DNA of 64,000 nucleotides from Aureibaculum luteum (GCF_003449015.1 NZ_QRGD01000008.1:186001-250000); one strand, 5' to 3'; positions 17,556 to 28,740 are shown, counted from the stretch's first letter. Program-made: numbers and translations. Notes: generated by a model not told the origin, from the letters alone.

Positions 17556-18443
17556 TTACTTCGGTCTGAGATTCTCAATGAATTGTGCATCTACCCAGAA
17601 TATATCTGCTTGGTTACCATCGCCAAGAGATCTAGATCTATGAAACAAAAAATATTTTCCATCGGGTGTCACACTGCCAAATGCATCTTCGAATTCTGTG
17701 TTTATCTTTTCTCCTAAGTTTATTGCAGCGCTCCATGAACCACCTTTCTGTCGAAAACTAATATACAAATCAGAATTCCCATAACCGTCTTCTCTTTCAC
17801 CATCCCATATTAAATAGGATTCATCTGGTGCAATAAAGGGGTGGGCGTTCCATTTTCCCGTGTTAATTTCCTTGGGTAAGGCTTTAGGTGTTTCACGTTT
17901 TCCGCCTATTCGTTGTGAATATCGGAGTGTACCCAAGCCCGTTCTAGTTGCCTCATCAAAGTAGTAAGTTCCTTTTGATGAAGCCGTAAGCCGCATGATA
18001 TGGATGTCATTGAATGGAGTGCCAAGACTTTTTACATCTGACCAACCAGAGATGGTTCGTTCTCTAAATTTACTGCCCAAATACAGAATCTTGCCGTCAG
18101 TAGAAATAAATGGTTCTCCTGCATAGGGTGGCACAACAGACTCAATCCATCGATTATCTTTGTATTGAATAACAACTAACGTATTATTTTTATACTCCCC
18201 ACCCCTTCTGCGGAAGTAGAACTCTTTTAAATCGGGTGTAAAGGCAGCTGCTGCTTCTCTATGTTCTGTTTGAATTAAGTCCGGAGCAAATAATTCGGGT
18301 ATTAAGCCAGGTGGCTTTTGCCCAAGATAGCGCTCTTCTAAGGTTGGAAAATCATTATCTTTTGAATACGGTTTTTTAATACTTCTGCACCCATTTAAAA
18401 ATAGTGCGAATACGAGTATTATAATAAAATGTGATTTTTTCAT
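17556..18443 (-). CDS. PD40 propeller lipoprotein (PD40-b)
   Basis: I start the gene at ATG 18443, giving the compact lipoprotein signal [19 protein letters not shown]; a longer frame adds ten residues. PD40 repeats follow, with the family blocks [45 protein letters not shown] and the end [14 protein letters not shown]. It is most similar to PD40-d, also a lipoprotein. It is probably cotranscribed with PD40-a, 55 nt downstream. It is divergent from the histidine-kinase gene at 18601, so the 18444-18600 stretch holds both promoters. Confidence 0.85.
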   Translation of the reverse strand: MKKSHFIIILVFALFLNGCRSIKKPYSKDNDFPTLEERYLGQKPPGLIPELFAPDLIQTEHREAAAAFTPDLKEFYFRRRGGEYKNNTLVVIQYKDNRWIESVVPPYAGEPFISTDGKILYLGSKFRERTISGWSDVKSLGTPFNDIHIMRLTASSKGTYYFDEATRTGLGTLRYSQRIGGKRETPKALPKEINTGKWNAHPFIAPDESYLIWDGEREDGYGNSDLYISFRQKGGSWSAAINLGEKINTEFEDAFGSVTPDGKYFLFHRSRSLGDGNQADIFWVDAQFIENLRPK

Positions 18444-18600
18444 TGTTTTCAATGTGTTTTTGATAATTTTCAATCTTGTAAAAGTTGTATTTTTCTCTCA
18501 TGAATTCAATGTAAATTTTGCCAACTGCTCTATAACCTAATGAACTACTCAAAGAAACCATCGGGGAATGATTAGCTTGCGTCAGAAAAATCGCGTCAAA

Positions 18601-20283
18601 ATGAACTTAAGATCTTTACTATACTTACTTTTAGTATGCACTATGTTACTTGTGTCTTCTTGTTCTCAAAGACCTGTTTACAAAAAGTACCAGACTGTAT
18701 TTCAAGTTGGAGATCAACAAGAGTGGGCCGGGAAAGACTGGAATGACATGGACTGGGAAAAACGCATAATATTAGTGCCAGACGGTCAAGTTTTCTGGTC
18801 CAGAACTAAAATTGAAATTTTAAAGGCCCCTGAGTCATTACATCTATATGGTCTTCAGTTACATGTCTATGGAGAGTATGAGGTTTTTTGGGATGGGGTA
18901 TTGATTGGGAAAAATGGGAATCCAGGTCAGGAAGGGGTACTACCGCCTGAAGGTAAAATGTGGGCCACTTTTAGCATTCCTATTCATCTAACAGCAGAGG
19001 GGGAGCATCTATTGTCCATACGGTCAAGTCTTTATTATTTCCCGGATCATGCAGGAATTGATGAACTGAAAATAGATTACTATGATGATATATTAACCGA
19101 CCGGCTGATCGAATCTTCCTATATGCATCTCTTTGCAGGAGCTTTTTTAATCGCCTCTTTCTATTTTCTGTTTCTGTTTTTAAGTAACAAAAAGGAGTAT
19201 GCTACACTGATTTTCAGTGTTAGCTGTTTTCTCTTTTTTGTCTTGATATTGGCAGAGTTCAGTAAAGCCTATATGCCCATCCATTATAGCATGCATATTA
19301 TACGCTTGCGAATCATTGGCATTCTTATGCTTGGTATTTCCTTTTTAATTCCCCTCTATTTTTCCAAGCAGTTCCCTTTTCCTAAACGAAAATTGCTGCT
19401 GACCATTTATGCAGGCGTTCTATTGTATATTTTTCTATCTAAACATGTCTTCGAATTGACAGCCAATAATATGGCCTTCAGCATGTGGTTGTTTTCATTT
19501 GGGATTGTGGTGTTTGGAGTTTATAAAAAGTTGAAAGGTGCTCGACTAGTACTATTAACAGTCCTACTATCAGTGCCTATTGGTTTTGTCACACCATTTA
19601 ACAAAAGCCTTTTCGCGGGTTTCAGTCTAATCCTTCTTGGCATGTTTTATTTGCTTTCTCTTAGAATTAAAGAACAACGGCTGGCTTATGAAAATTCTTT
19701 AGTTCAATCCTCACGACTACGCCTGGAGTTACTAAAAAAGAATATTCAACCTCACTTTCTAATGAATACTCTGACCTCATTGATAGATTGGGTGGAAGAA
19801 TCTCCAAAAAAAGGAGTTTTGTTCATAGAAGCGTTGGCCAAAGAATTTGATCTATTTAATCAGATAGAAAATCAAACATTGATCCCTATTGCTCAAGAAA
19901 TAGTACTTTGTCGTACTCATCTTGAAATTATGGAGTACAGGAAAGAAATCAACTATTCTTGGGAAGAAGAAGGCATAGACCTTGAGCAAGAAATACCTCC
20001 AGGAATTCTTCATACGCTTTTGGAAAACGGAATTACGCATAGCTTACCTCTGGAAGATAACAGTATTAAGTTTAAGCTGATATTTGAATCTAATAATGAT
20101 TACAAGTGTTATACCTTTTTAACGTTTGCTAGAGCTGTGAGAGAAGTAACAAGTAATAGAGAAGAAGGCACAGGGCTAAAATACATAAAGGCTAGATTGA
20201 CAGAAAGTTATCATTCCCAATGGGAATTCACCTCTGAACCAACAAATCACGGTTGGAAAAACACTGTGAAAATATATACCTAA
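18601..20283 (+). CDS. LytS-like histidine kinase with 7TM-DISM-type sensor
   Basis: The start is taken as ATG 18601, because an upstream in-frame ATG (18568) only adds a charged leader. A lipoprotein-like signal (LLVSSCSQ) precedes an extracellular beta domain of about 150 residues (a jelly-roll as in 7TMR-DISMED2). Seven transmembrane helices follow. The His_kinase domain has the phospho-His in NIQPHFLMNTLTSLIDW, and the ATPase N-box is LLENGITHS with GTGLKYIKARL. The next gene is its LytTR regulator, 5 nt away. The pair sits between two PD40 pairs and may control them. Confidence 0.87.
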   Translation: MNLRSLLYLLLVCTMLLVSSCSQRPVYKKYQTVFQVGDQQEWAGKDWNDMDWEKRIILVPDGQVFWSRTKIEILKAPESLHLYGLQLHVYGEYEVFWDGVLIGKNGNPGQEGVLPPEGKMWATFSIPIHLTAEGEHLLSIRSSLYYFPDHAGIDELKIDYYDDILTDRLIESSYMHLFAGAFLIASFYFLFLFLSNKKEYATLIFSVSCFLFFVLILAEFSKAYMPIHYSMHIIRLRIIGILMLGISFLIPLYFSKQFPFPKRKLLLTIYAGVLLYIFLSKHVFELTANNMAFSMWLFSFGIVVFGVYKKLKGARLVLLTVLLSVPIGFVTPFNKSLFAGFSLILLGMFYLLSLRIKEQRLAYENSLVQSSRLRLELLKKNIQPHFLMNTLTSLIDWVEESPKKGVLFIEALAKEFDLFNQIENQTLIPIAQEIVLCRTHLEIMEYRKEINYSWEEEGIDLEQEIPPGILHTLLENGITHSLPLEDNSIKFKLIFESNNDYKCYTFLTFARAVREVTSNREEGTGLKYIKARLTESYHSQWEFTSEPTNHGWKNTVKIYT

Positions 20284-20288
20284 GGAAT

Positions 20289-20987
20289 ATGAACATATTA
20301 ATCGTTGAAGATGAATCAAGAATCGCCAAAAGAATTGAACGAATGACTCGTGATATTTTTGGCAATGCCTTAAAATCATTAAAACATATAAATACGCTCC
20401 AAGAGGCATTGCGGTACATTGAAAATAACGCATTGGATATTGTGCTCTTAGATTTGAATCTAAACGGTGATAATGGTTTTGACATGCTCACTACAGTGGT
20501 TTCTGAATCGTTTCACACGATAGTTATTTCTGCCAATAAAAATCAGGCAATTACTGCTTTTGAATATGGTGTTTTGGATTTTGTACCTAAGCCTTTTAAC
20601 AGAGATAGGCTGCAGCAAGCTTTTAATCGGGCAATTAAAAAAGAAAAAACAGAAAACAATAAGATAAAACTTTTAGCAATTAAAAAAAGAGGTAGGATAC
20701 TACTCATACCTATTGAAGATGTACTTTACATAAAAGGAGCTGGTGTCTATACAGAACTCTTTCTAGCGAATGGAAAAAAAGAACTGCATGACAAATCACT
20801 CGAAAAATTAGAACAACTGTTATCGCATACTTTTGATCGTATTCATAAATCATACTTAGTAAAGATATCTGAAGTAAAGGGAATTATAATAAAACCCGGG
20901 AGCAAATATATGGCCGAGCTTAAAAATGCGACTCTTATTCCTATCGGAAGAACAAAATACAAAGACATAAAAGCGAAGTGGCTTTAA
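20289..20987 (+). CDS. LytTR-family response regulator
   Basis: ATG 20289 is preferred because it opens directly into the receiver domain (MNILIVEDESRIAKRIERM) and is preceded by TAAGGAA. The phospho-acceptor Asp is in DIVLLDLNLNGDNG; VISANK and KPFNRDRL complete the receiver. A LytTR DNA-binding domain ends the protein (RILLIPIEDVLYIKGAG, FDRIHKSYLVKISEVKG). It is coupled to the kinase gene 5 nt upstream and converges with PD40-c, whose stop is 21 nt away. Confidence 0.92.
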   Translation: MNILIVEDESRIAKRIERMTRDIFGNALKSLKHINTLQEALRYIENNALDIVLLDLNLNGDNGFDMLTTVVSESFHTIVISANKNQAITAFEYGVLDFVPKPFNRDRLQQAFNRAIKKEKTENNKIKLLAIKKRGRILLIPIEDVLYIKGAGVYTELFLANGKKELHDKSLEKLEQLLSHTFDRIHKSYLVKISEVKGIIIKPGSKYMAELKNATLIPIGRTKYKDIKAKWL

Positions 20988-21008
20988 AAGGGTCTGGGGT
21001 TTTATGGC

Positions 21009-21902
<894 letters not shown>

Positions 21903-22023
21903 ATTTTCTTTTTTGTGTTTGAAATTTATATTTTGGTCAAATCCGATTGGAAGCGAAGAAAACTCTTTATTAATTATTGTATCCAAGTCAAATCATCCAC
22001 GGGGTAATATGATCTTGAATAAC

Positions 22024-22893
22024 CTATTTTGGTCTGAGTGCCTCAATAAACCCAGCATCTACCCACATTGTATTTTTCTTACCATTACTAAGCGTCCGTG
22101 TAAAGAAAAAGTATTTCCCATCTGATGTCACGCTGCCATAAACATCTGAAAGTTCTGTATTTATCTTATTGCCTAACTTAATTGCAGCTCCCCATGAACC
22201 ATCTTTTTGACGAAAACTAATATATAAATCAGCATTGCCGTTTTCTAGTTTACTATCAAATATGATGTAGGACTCATCTGGAGCGATGAATGGGTGGAAT
22301 TTCAAATTTGTTCCCGTATCAACGCTCAATGTTCTCGGTTTTTCATGTTTGCCGTCTATTAATCGTGAATAACGAATATGTACTATAGGTGGCTTTTCAG
22401 CAAAGGATGACACATCATCAAAATAATAAGTCCCCTTAGATGAAGCTGTAAGGCGCATAATGGGAATAGAATCAAACGGTGCGCCAAGACTTTTCACCTC
22501 TGACCAGCCAGAATGGGTTTGCTCCCTATATTCGTTTCCTATGTACAGTATCTGACCGTCAGGAGAAATCTCGCCTCTGGGTACCACAAAAGTTTCGGTC
22601 CACAGATTATCTTTGTATTGAAGGGCAACCAAGGCATCGTTTTCTAATCCCTCATCATATTTGCGGAAATAGAACTCTTTTAAATCTGGTGAAAAGTCAG
22701 CATTTAGTTCACCGTTCTCTGTCGTAACAACACGAGGAGCAAAAATTTCAGGAATCGAACCTGGTGGTTTTTGCCCATAAAAGGGATTCGCTAAGCTTGG
22801 GAAATCAGAATCGTTTACTTTCTGTTTTTTAGTACCGCAAGCATATAATAATAGTACAAATACAAGTGTTAAAATAAAATGTATTTTTTTCAT
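22024..22893 (-). CDS. PD40 propeller lipoprotein (PD40-d)
   Basis: The lipoprotein signal [19 protein letters not shown] closely parallels PD40-b. The body has [48 protein letters not shown] and the end [14 protein letters not shown]. It is probably the first gene of the d-c pair, the counterpart of b-a, and lies 29 nt after the serine hydrolase stop on the same strand. It should be a membrane-anchored, extracytoplasmic binding propeller. Confidence 0.85.
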   Translation of the reverse strand: MKKIHFILTLVFVLLLYACGTKKQKVNDSDFPSLANPFYGQKPPGSIPEIFAPRVVTTENGELNADFSPDLKEFYFRKYDEGLENDALVALQYKDNLWTETFVVPRGEISPDGQILYIGNEYREQTHSGWSEVKSLGAPFDSIPIMRLTASSKGTYYFDDVSSFAEKPPIVHIRYSRLIDGKHEKPRTLSVDTGTNLKFHPFIAPDESYIIFDSKLENGNADLYISFRQKDGSWGAAIKLGNKINTELSDVYGSVTSDGKYFFFTRTLSNGKKNTMWVDAGFIEALRPK

Positions 22894-22922
22894 TGTTTAG
22901 ATTTCTAGAATGCTTGTTACTA

Positions 22923-24143
22923 CTACTTACTAAAAGCGGGTAAAATTCTATCTGCCACTATTTGCAGTGTATTTTCATCACGACCATTATGAGCAGTGGT
23001 CACAACCATCAAATCAAGCTCTTCGATCAGAATGATATACTGACCACCACCACCTCGAGCAGATGTACTGAAATAGTTCTTATTGCCGGCTTTCATGTCT
23101 GCCTGCCACCAGAAATAGCCGTAACCGGTATTAGAGATATTGCCATTGTCAGAGAAATTTTCATCATCGCTATCGAGAACAATTCTATGAATAGCTTTAT
23201 TCACAAAGTTTGCTGGCACTAGTTGTTCGCCATTCCATTTGCCTTTATTGATAGCCAACTGTCCTAACTTCACCATAGCACGCGATGTTATGCTAAGTTT
23301 CCAACCTGATTCTGGCAAGCCTGTAACATCATTAATGTGCCAGCCATAATTCGTGATGCCCAATTTGCCTAGAAATTCATTTTTAATAAAGTCTTTGGCA
23401 CCACCAGGAACGACGGCTTCAATAACTTGCATCACCAAATCTGGACCACCTCCATATTTGAAACTTTGGGATTCTTCTGTGATCTGTGCACTATGTTCGA
23501 GTAAAGCTTGAACTTTTCCCTGTCCTTTTAACTGGCTAGGATTTTTATTGAGTTCTTCTCTCTGTTCTTCACTGATACGGATGCCAGAACTCATAGTCAG
23601 CGCTCTGTGCAGGGTGATTTTTTCTGCACCAGCAACTAATTTTGTCGGGTCAAGGTCTTTGAGAAAGCTGATCAACGGTTTGTCTAAATCCGCAATAGAC
23701 AAATAACCCAACTGAATAGCTCGGCCAAGTAAGAAACTGGTGTAAGCTTTAGTTGCAGACGCCTGTGGATGTGGCAGATTGACACGACCACGTGCGTAAT
23801 AGGATTCAAATATCAGCTTCCCTTTATGTGAAATAAGAAAGCTATCGAATTTACCATGTATAGTGTCAGCGATTTCTTGGGCGAGCTTTAGAATCATCGC
23901 TTTGTTACCACCATCGATGCCTAATTCACCTACAGGTATTCCATCTTTTCTATCTGATGGTTCGTTACTTATAAAGGCTTTTTCTAGAATTGGAATATCC
24001 CAAAAGAAGTTCCCCATTCTATCTACCGTAGCCTCGATTTGAGCGGCTTTAGCCTCTGGTGCGTTACTTTCACTTCGTTGAGCAAAGCTACTATTTGTTA
24101 GTATAAGTAGCATTAAAAGTAGTATTCCTATTTTATTTTTCAT
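22923..24143 (-). CDS. Exported serine hydrolase (class C beta-lactamase fold)
   Basis: A signal peptide (ILLLMLLILTNSSFAQ) precedes a beta-lactamase-family domain. HPQASATKAYTSFLLG holds the catalytic SxxK motif (S-A-T-K), FKYGGGPDLVMQ stands in for the YxN region, and SARGGGGQYIILIEELD is the C-terminal strand motif. The 406-aa length is normal for esterase or DD-peptidase-like members. It leads the PD40 d-c genes on the same strand and is divergent from the kinase gene at 24402. A remnant of a related gene lies at 16255-16475. Confidence 0.87.
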   Translation of the reverse strand: MKNKIGILLLMLLILTNSSFAQRSESNAPEAKAAQIEATVDRMGNFFWDIPILEKAFISNEPSDRKDGIPVGELGIDGGNKAMILKLAQEIADTIHGKFDSFLISHKGKLIFESYYARGRVNLPHPQASATKAYTSFLLGRAIQLGYLSIADLDKPLISFLKDLDPTKLVAGAEKITLHRALTMSSGIRISEEQREELNKNPSQLKGQGKVQALLEHSAQITEESQSFKYGGGPDLVMQVIEAVVPGGAKDFIKNEFLGKLGITNYGWHINDVTGLPESGWKLSITSRAMVKLGQLAINKGKWNGEQLVPANFVNKAIHRIVLDSDDENFSDNGNISNTGYGYFWWQADMKAGNKNYFSTSARGGGGQYIILIEELDLMVVTTAHNGRDENTLQIVADRILPAFSK

Positions 24144-24401
24144 AGTTTTTATTATTTATAGATATTTGTTAACGACTTGCTAAATACTGTTTTTTCTGGC
24201 AATCTTAAGTGTATCGTAGTTTTACACTTTTAATTAATGACTGGATAAAGGTATATTATAATCAATGCGTTCAAGCTTAAACAGGATGAACCCAATAATT
24301 AAATGATAAAACCATTTCATCATTGATATCAGGCTTTTGTATAATAATTAAGATAATTTGTATACATAGATGGTATATTTAACCAATTTTTAAATGAATA
24401 T

Positions 24402-25412
24402 ATGCTTAACAGGTCTTTAAAAAATACTATCCTTATAAATATTAGCGCCCTTTTATTGGTACTTATACTTGAGATATTAAGTATGTGGGCGGTTAAGGAT
24501 AGATTTGATACTAATTATTCTTTTTTCTTACATGGTCTGAATTATACAATTGCCATTATGGCCATCATTTGGATAAATCATTTTATCTTCATTCCAACTT
24601 TTTTTGATAAGAGACGCTATTTTTTATATATGATACTTCTTATTGGGAGTGTATTTCTTGGAGCATATTTGAAAGGATATGGGAAGGATGGATGGTATGG
24701 TGTTTATAAAATGATCTTTTTTCTAATATATACTACCGGAACGGGAATGGCCGCTTTCTTTGTAAGAAGAAATATAATCATTCAAAGAGAAAATAGTGAA
24801 AAAGATAAATTGCAAAAAGAAATAGAGCTTAACTATTTAAAGGAGCAGGTGAATCCCCATTTTTTATTTAATTCATTAAATAGTATTTATTCACTTTCCA
24901 GGCAGCAATCTCCAGAAACTCCTGATCTTGTCATGCAGCTCTCAGAATTAATGAGATATCAATTAGAGAGTTCTAAAAAAGATACCGTTTTATTAAAAGA
25001 AGAGCTTGAGTTTATAGAAAATTATTTGTTACTTGAAGAAAAAAGATTAAGTGAACGTTGTACTGTTGATTTTTTAATTACAGGAGATTATTCGGACTTC
25101 AAAATTGCTCCAATGTTGCTAATTCCATTTGTTGAAAATGCTGTTAAACATGGCGCTAAAAGTACTAACGAACAGAGTACAATTGATATTTCTGTAACTA
25201 TAAAAAATTCAACCCTTTATTTTTGTGTGGATAATTCAAAGCCTTCCAAGGTTTCTACATCGAAAAGAATAGGACTGGGTCTTGAAAATGTGAGAAGACG
25301 TTTATATCTATTATATCCTAATGCTCACGTATTAGAAATTGATGATAAAGAAAACCTATATCGTGTAAATTTATCTATTGATTTAACAACTGCAATGTTA
25401 AAAAATAATTAA
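24402..25412 (+). CDS. LytS-like sensor histidine kinase
   Basis: Four predicted transmembrane helices (residues about 10-125) lead through a coiled-coil (RENSEKDKLQKEIELNYLKEQ) to a His_kinase domain. The phospho-His is in VNPHFLFNSLNSIYSL, and the ATPase motifs are IPFVENAVKHGAKS and GLGLENVRRRL. There is no separate sensor domain, as in many Bacteroidota LytS-type kinases. Its stop overlaps the regulator ATG by one base. The 258-nt stretch upstream separates it from the divergent serine hydrolase. Confidence 0.92.
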   Translation: MLNRSLKNTILINISALLLVLILEILSMWAVKDRFDTNYSFFLHGLNYTIAIMAIIWINHFIFIPTFFDKRRYFLYMILLIGSVFLGAYLKGYGKDGWYGVYKMIFFLIYTTGTGMAAFFVRRNIIIQRENSEKDKLQKEIELNYLKEQVNPHFLFNSLNSIYSLSRQQSPETPDLVMQLSELMRYQLESSKKDTVLLKEELEFIENYLLLEEKRLSERCTVDFLITGDYSDFKIAPMLLIPFVENAVKHGAKSTNEQSTIDISVTIKNSTLYFCVDNSKPSKVSTSKRIGLGLENVRRRLYLLYPNAHVLEIDDKENLYRVNLSIDLTTAMLKNN

Positions 25413-26107
25413 TGATTAGAATTGGCATCGTCGATGATGAAATATTAGCACGCAAAGTGTTAGAAGATTATTGTTCTAAAATTGACAACTTTGAATTAGT
25501 AGTGAGTACAGGAAATCCACTTGAATTCATCAATTTTATCCAGCAAAATCACCTTGATCTCATTTTTCTTGATATAGAAATGCCCCAACTTAATGGCATG
25601 GAAATTTTGCGTTCTATGATAAAGCCACCTAAAGTTATTTTAACTACGGCTTTTTCAGAGTATGCATTAGAAAGTTATAATTATGGCGTTGTAGATTATT
25701 TATTGAAACCTGTGAAAATTGAACGTTTTTTGAAAGCAATAAACAAAGTCTCAACTTCAAATATAACACAAACTAAAAAAAATATAGGATCTGAAGAACT
25801 TCAAATAAAGCATGATGGCATGCCTGTTAATATCTCATTTGAATCTATTCTGTACATTCAGAGTTTTGGAAATTATTTGAAAATATTTACAGATTCAAGA
25901 ATGTATCTGATTTCCGAAACACTTATTAATATTACGACCTTGTTATCTGAACATTTTCAACGTACACATAAATCATACATTATCAATTTGGATAGAGTGA
26001 CAAAAGCAACCAAAACACATTTATTAATAGAAAATACTAAAGTCCCAATCAGTGTTATGTATAAAGTTATTGTTTTTAAAAAATTGGAAGATTTGGCAAA
26101 ACTATAA
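25412..26107 (+). CDS. LytTR-family response regulator
   Basis: The receiver domain has IVDDEILARKVLEDY, the phospho-Asp in DLIFLDIEMPQLNG, TTAFSEYALE and KPVKIERFL. The LytTR domain has SFESILYIQSFGNYLKIF and HFQRTHKSYIINLDRVTK. The ATG overlaps the kinase stop (TAATG), so the two are translationally coupled. This is the second kinase/LytTR pair within 6 kb. Confidence 0.93.
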   Translation: MIRIGIVDDEILARKVLEDYCSKIDNFELVVSTGNPLEFINFIQQNHLDLIFLDIEMPQLNGMEILRSMIKPPKVILTTAFSEYALESYNYGVVDYLLKPVKIERFLKAINKVSTSNITQTKKNIGSEELQIKHDGMPVNISFESILYIQSFGNYLKIFTDSRMYLISETLINITTLLSEHFQRTHKSYIINLDRVTKATKTHLLIENTKVPISVMYKVIVFKKLEDLAKL

Positions 26108-26521
26108 GTATTCTCTTTATAATTTAAACCTTTCCAGTCAGATTCCCAATTCACTACTATCGTCTCTTTGGGCAAAGCATATTTACTTACTCCTCTCAAA
26201 AAAATAACCTGTTTTATAAACCGTTCAGCATTTTACCACTTCATTTCTAAAAAAGCTTCATTAGGAGCAAAGAGCTTGTTTTCAAAAGTCTTGGACCTAA
26301 TCCTCAATTTTGGCACTCAATTCCACTAACTCTAACCGCTACGCTGGGAAGGAATGCCATATTCCCAAGTCAAAATCGTGAATCAAGTCCGCTTTTCGTC
26401 GGAAAGCCGATAGTTTTGCTTTTCTCAATAAAAAGTTGCTTAATCTAACTTTTCTATGGGATAATATTATATTTATAGCTTTTATAACAAGTTGTGCGCC
26501 TTTCGAAAAAAACATCAATAA
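26108..26521. other. Intergenic stretch containing repeat copy R1
   Basis: No gene was found here. The main content is repeat R1 (26252-26429). A minus-strand frame through R1 is not maintained in the second copy, so it is unlikely to be a gene. Confidence 0.6.
26252..26429. repeat. Dispersed repeat R, copy 1
   Basis: About 175 nt align by eye (roughly three quarters identical) with 28094-28269. Shared blocks include GTCAATTCCACTAAC-like, GCTACGCTGGGAA, ATTCCCAAG, CGTGAATCAA and GGAAAGCC. Two stems are kept in both copies: TGGGAA/TTCCCA, and GCTTTTC/GGAAAGC around a 3-nt loop. The conserved stems suggest a structured RNA or DNA element. Confidence 0.75.
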
Positions 26522-27337
26522 ATGAAATACCAAACATTTCAACCAAATTCTGATTTGGAATCTCTTGTCAATTGCTATTGGACTTTAGAAGTTTCTGCAG
26601 AATCTGATGCACAAAAACAACGGATAATTCCAGACGGAACAATTGAAATGGCTTTTATACTAGGAGACGACATTAAACGATACACTTCGGAAAATGAATT
26701 TATTATACAACCTCGTGCAATGGTTCTCGGACAGACAATTGACCCTTTTTATATCGAACCCACAGGATACGTGAATACTTTTGCAATTCGCTTTTACCCT
26801 TACGGTTTTGCGAATTTTGTAACAATGCCGATTAAGAACTTGGCAAATAAGGAAACGCCTATAAAATTATTGTTCGGAGAAAAAACCACTAATGAATTGG
26901 AACGAAAAATAATTGAAGCTACAAATAGTAGTGAGCGTATAGAAATTATTGAAAAATTTCTTTTAGACAAATTAAATGAAAAAATAACAATTGATAATAT
27001 TGTAAAAACAACCATTGATGCCCTTTTAGCAACAAACGGAAGTGCTTCGATACGTACTATTCTTAAAGAAGATTTATCAAAACGGAGACAACTTGAACGA
27101 AATTTCATAAAACAAATTGGTGTTAGTCCAAAACAATTAGGTAAAGTAATCCGACTACAAACTGCTCTAAAAATGTTGCTCAACAAAAAGAAGGAAAACC
27201 TAACAAACATTGCATATGAGAGTGAATATTACGACCAAGCACATTTCATAAAAGACTTTAAAGAGTTTACAGGGATAAACCCGAAAAAATTTTTAGGAAA
27301 TGAAAATATGGTACTTTCTACCCTTTTCTACAAATAG
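26522..27337 (+). CDS. AraC-family regulator with DUF6597-like N-terminus
   Basis: This 271-aa regulator opens with YQTFQPNSDLESLVNCYWTLE and RIIPDGTIEMAFILG, the DUF6597-type ligand-binding half. The C-terminal HTH domain reads RQLERNFIKQIGVSPKQLGKV, then LTNIAYESEYYDQAHFIKDFKEFTGINPKKF. It precedes a VOC lipoprotein gene by 75 nt on the same strand, and both are bracketed by the repeats R1 and R2. Control of the VOC gene is a reasonable inference. Confidence 0.88.
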   Translation: MKYQTFQPNSDLESLVNCYWTLEVSAESDAQKQRIIPDGTIEMAFILGDDIKRYTSENEFIIQPRAMVLGQTIDPFYIEPTGYVNTFAIRFYPYGFANFVTMPIKNLANKETPIKLLFGEKTTNELERKIIEATNSSERIEIIEKFLLDKLNEKITIDNIVKTTIDALLATNGSASIRTILKEDLSKRRQLERNFIKQIGVSPKQLGKVIRLQTALKMLLNKKKENLTNIAYESEYYDQAHFIKDFKEFTGINPKKFLGNENMVLSTLFYK

Positions 27338-27412
27338 TCAACGTGACGCATTTATACAATTTTAGTTTTTGCAAGTAATCTAAATTTGTCTTGTCAATTT
27401 AAACAGGACAAT

Positions 27413-27907
27413 ATGAAAAAAACGATCCTTTGTACTGCCATAATTCTTTCCTTTAGCATTACGGCCTGTAACAATCAAAACAAATCTAAAACCGAACCTA
27501 TCTCGGTTGAGTCTAACCTTAATCAAAAAACAAAAGAAATGAAAACTCATATTTCAATTTTTGAAATTCCAGCAACGGATATTTCACGAGCAGTTAATTT
27601 TTACCAAGCAATTTTAGACATTGACATCGAGAAAATGGAAATGCCCGAAATGGAAATGGGAATATTCCCTTATGAAGAACAAATGGTTACAGGGGTTATC
27701 ATTAGAGCGGAAGGGTATAAACCTTCGGCTAATGGCGTAACCATATACTTAAATGGAGGAAATAATCTTCAAGTCATTCTTGATAAAGTTGAGAATAATG
27801 GGGGCGAAATAATTGTTCCTAAGTCACTTCACGCGGATGAAAGTGGATATTATGCACTATTTCTTGACTCTGAAGGAAATAAAATTGGTCTGCATTCCCC
27901 AAACTAA
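27413..27907 (+). CDS. VOC-family lipoprotein
   Basis: ATG 27413 gives a lipoprotein signal (MKKTILCTAIILSFSITAC, Cys19). After a polar linker a VOC domain runs from ISIFEIPATDISRAVNFYQAIL to SGYYALFLDSEGNKIGLHSPN. The block MEMPEMEMGIFPYEEQMVTG is typical of the VOC subgroup with a Met-rich strand. It may bind or convert a small reactive compound at the envelope. The upstream AraC gene is the likely regulator. Confidence 0.82.
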   Translation: MKKTILCTAIILSFSITACNNQNKSKTEPISVESNLNQKTKEMKTHISIFEIPATDISRAVNFYQAILDIDIEKMEMPEMEMGIFPYEEQMVTGVIIRAEGYKPSANGVTIYLNGGNNLQVILDKVENNGGEIIVPKSLHADESGYYALFLDSEGNKIGLHSPN

Positions 27908-28093
27908 ACGCAGGAAATAGAACGAACGTACGAACATCAATGAGTCTAAAAAATAAGACATAAAATACTTAAAATATGGCTTCATGCTTTACCGAAAATT
28001 AAGTGCTTAATCACCCAACAAATTCAAAATATTCACTTTAAGATAGATCTTAATTTTTAATGAGCCACTCAGCACATTTCCCTGCATTTCGCA

Positions 28094-28269
28094 AAAGCTA
28101 TATTTAGTGCAATGAGCTTCTTTACTAAAGTCTTGAAACTGATTCATGATTTTGGCCGTCAATTCCACTAACCCTTCCTGCTACGCTGGGAAAGATCGCT
28201 ACATTCCCAAGCTAAAACCGTGAATCAACTTCGCTTTTCATCGGAAAGCCAATCGCTTTATTTTCTTAA
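28094..28269. repeat. Dispersed repeat R, copy 2
   Basis: This is the partner of 26252-26429 in the same orientation. The stem arms TGGGAA/TTCCCA and GCTTTTC/GGAAAGC are preserved while loop sequences differ. It lies about 470 nt before ssb. Confidence 0.75.
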
Positions 28270-28433
28270 CGAAATTTTCAACAAAGACTTCTTTAGTCTT
28301 TATTAGTTATTTCTAAAAACCAAGCGTTAGGCTCACAATTTTAAAGGGTTTATAATAGAGGAAGCCTTTGTTGTTTTTTGGGACAACAAAAAACAGGTAT
28401 GACATAACCAATTCTAAATTAAACCCATTTGTT

Positions 28434-28541
28434 ATGTTCACTAAACTAGCCTGTATCACTCTCGCCACAAATGGCTTTAAAAGAATCGCTAATGCCATTA
28501 TGGATCTTGTAAAGACTATACCAAGTTTTAGCCAAAAATAA
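28434..28541 (+). CDS. Possible 35-aa small protein
   Basis: ATG to TAA gives MFTKLACITLATNGFKRIAN and a further 15 residues ending in PSFSQK, an amphipathic, Lys-containing peptide. There is no recognised family and no clear ribosome binding site. It lies at the edge of the mobilization module. Evidence is limited to the open frame. Confidence 0.2.
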   Translation: MFTKLACITLATNGFKRIANAIMDLVKTIPSFSQK

Positions 28542-28740
28542 GGTTTCTACTTCCTTGAAAATCTAAGGATTTTACTACGTCGTATACACTCCTGATTTAT
28601 TTTCTAAAAGTCTTGACAAAACCCACTTCATCTATTGTGCTATGCACGCAAGAAATTATACAAACACCCCTTAAAATTGATTTCAGTTAATCAATCCCGA
28701 AGTGTCGGGAGGGGATTATTAACCTTTTAAATTATTAAAT

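Larger units (their letters stand above)
27908..28740. other. 833-nt stretch without a clear gene; holds repeat R2
   Basis: It holds R2 (28094-28269), one possible 35-codon frame (28434-28541) and a short perfect hairpin, TCCCGA AGTG TCGGGA, at about 28696-28711 just before ssb. It marks the transition from chromosomal-type genes to the mobilization module. Confidence 0.6.

Noticed and set aside
26339-26542. Minus-strand frame through repeat R1 as a gene
   Set aside because: The equivalent frame in R2 is interrupted by stops, so it is not kept open; stem structure explains the conservation better.
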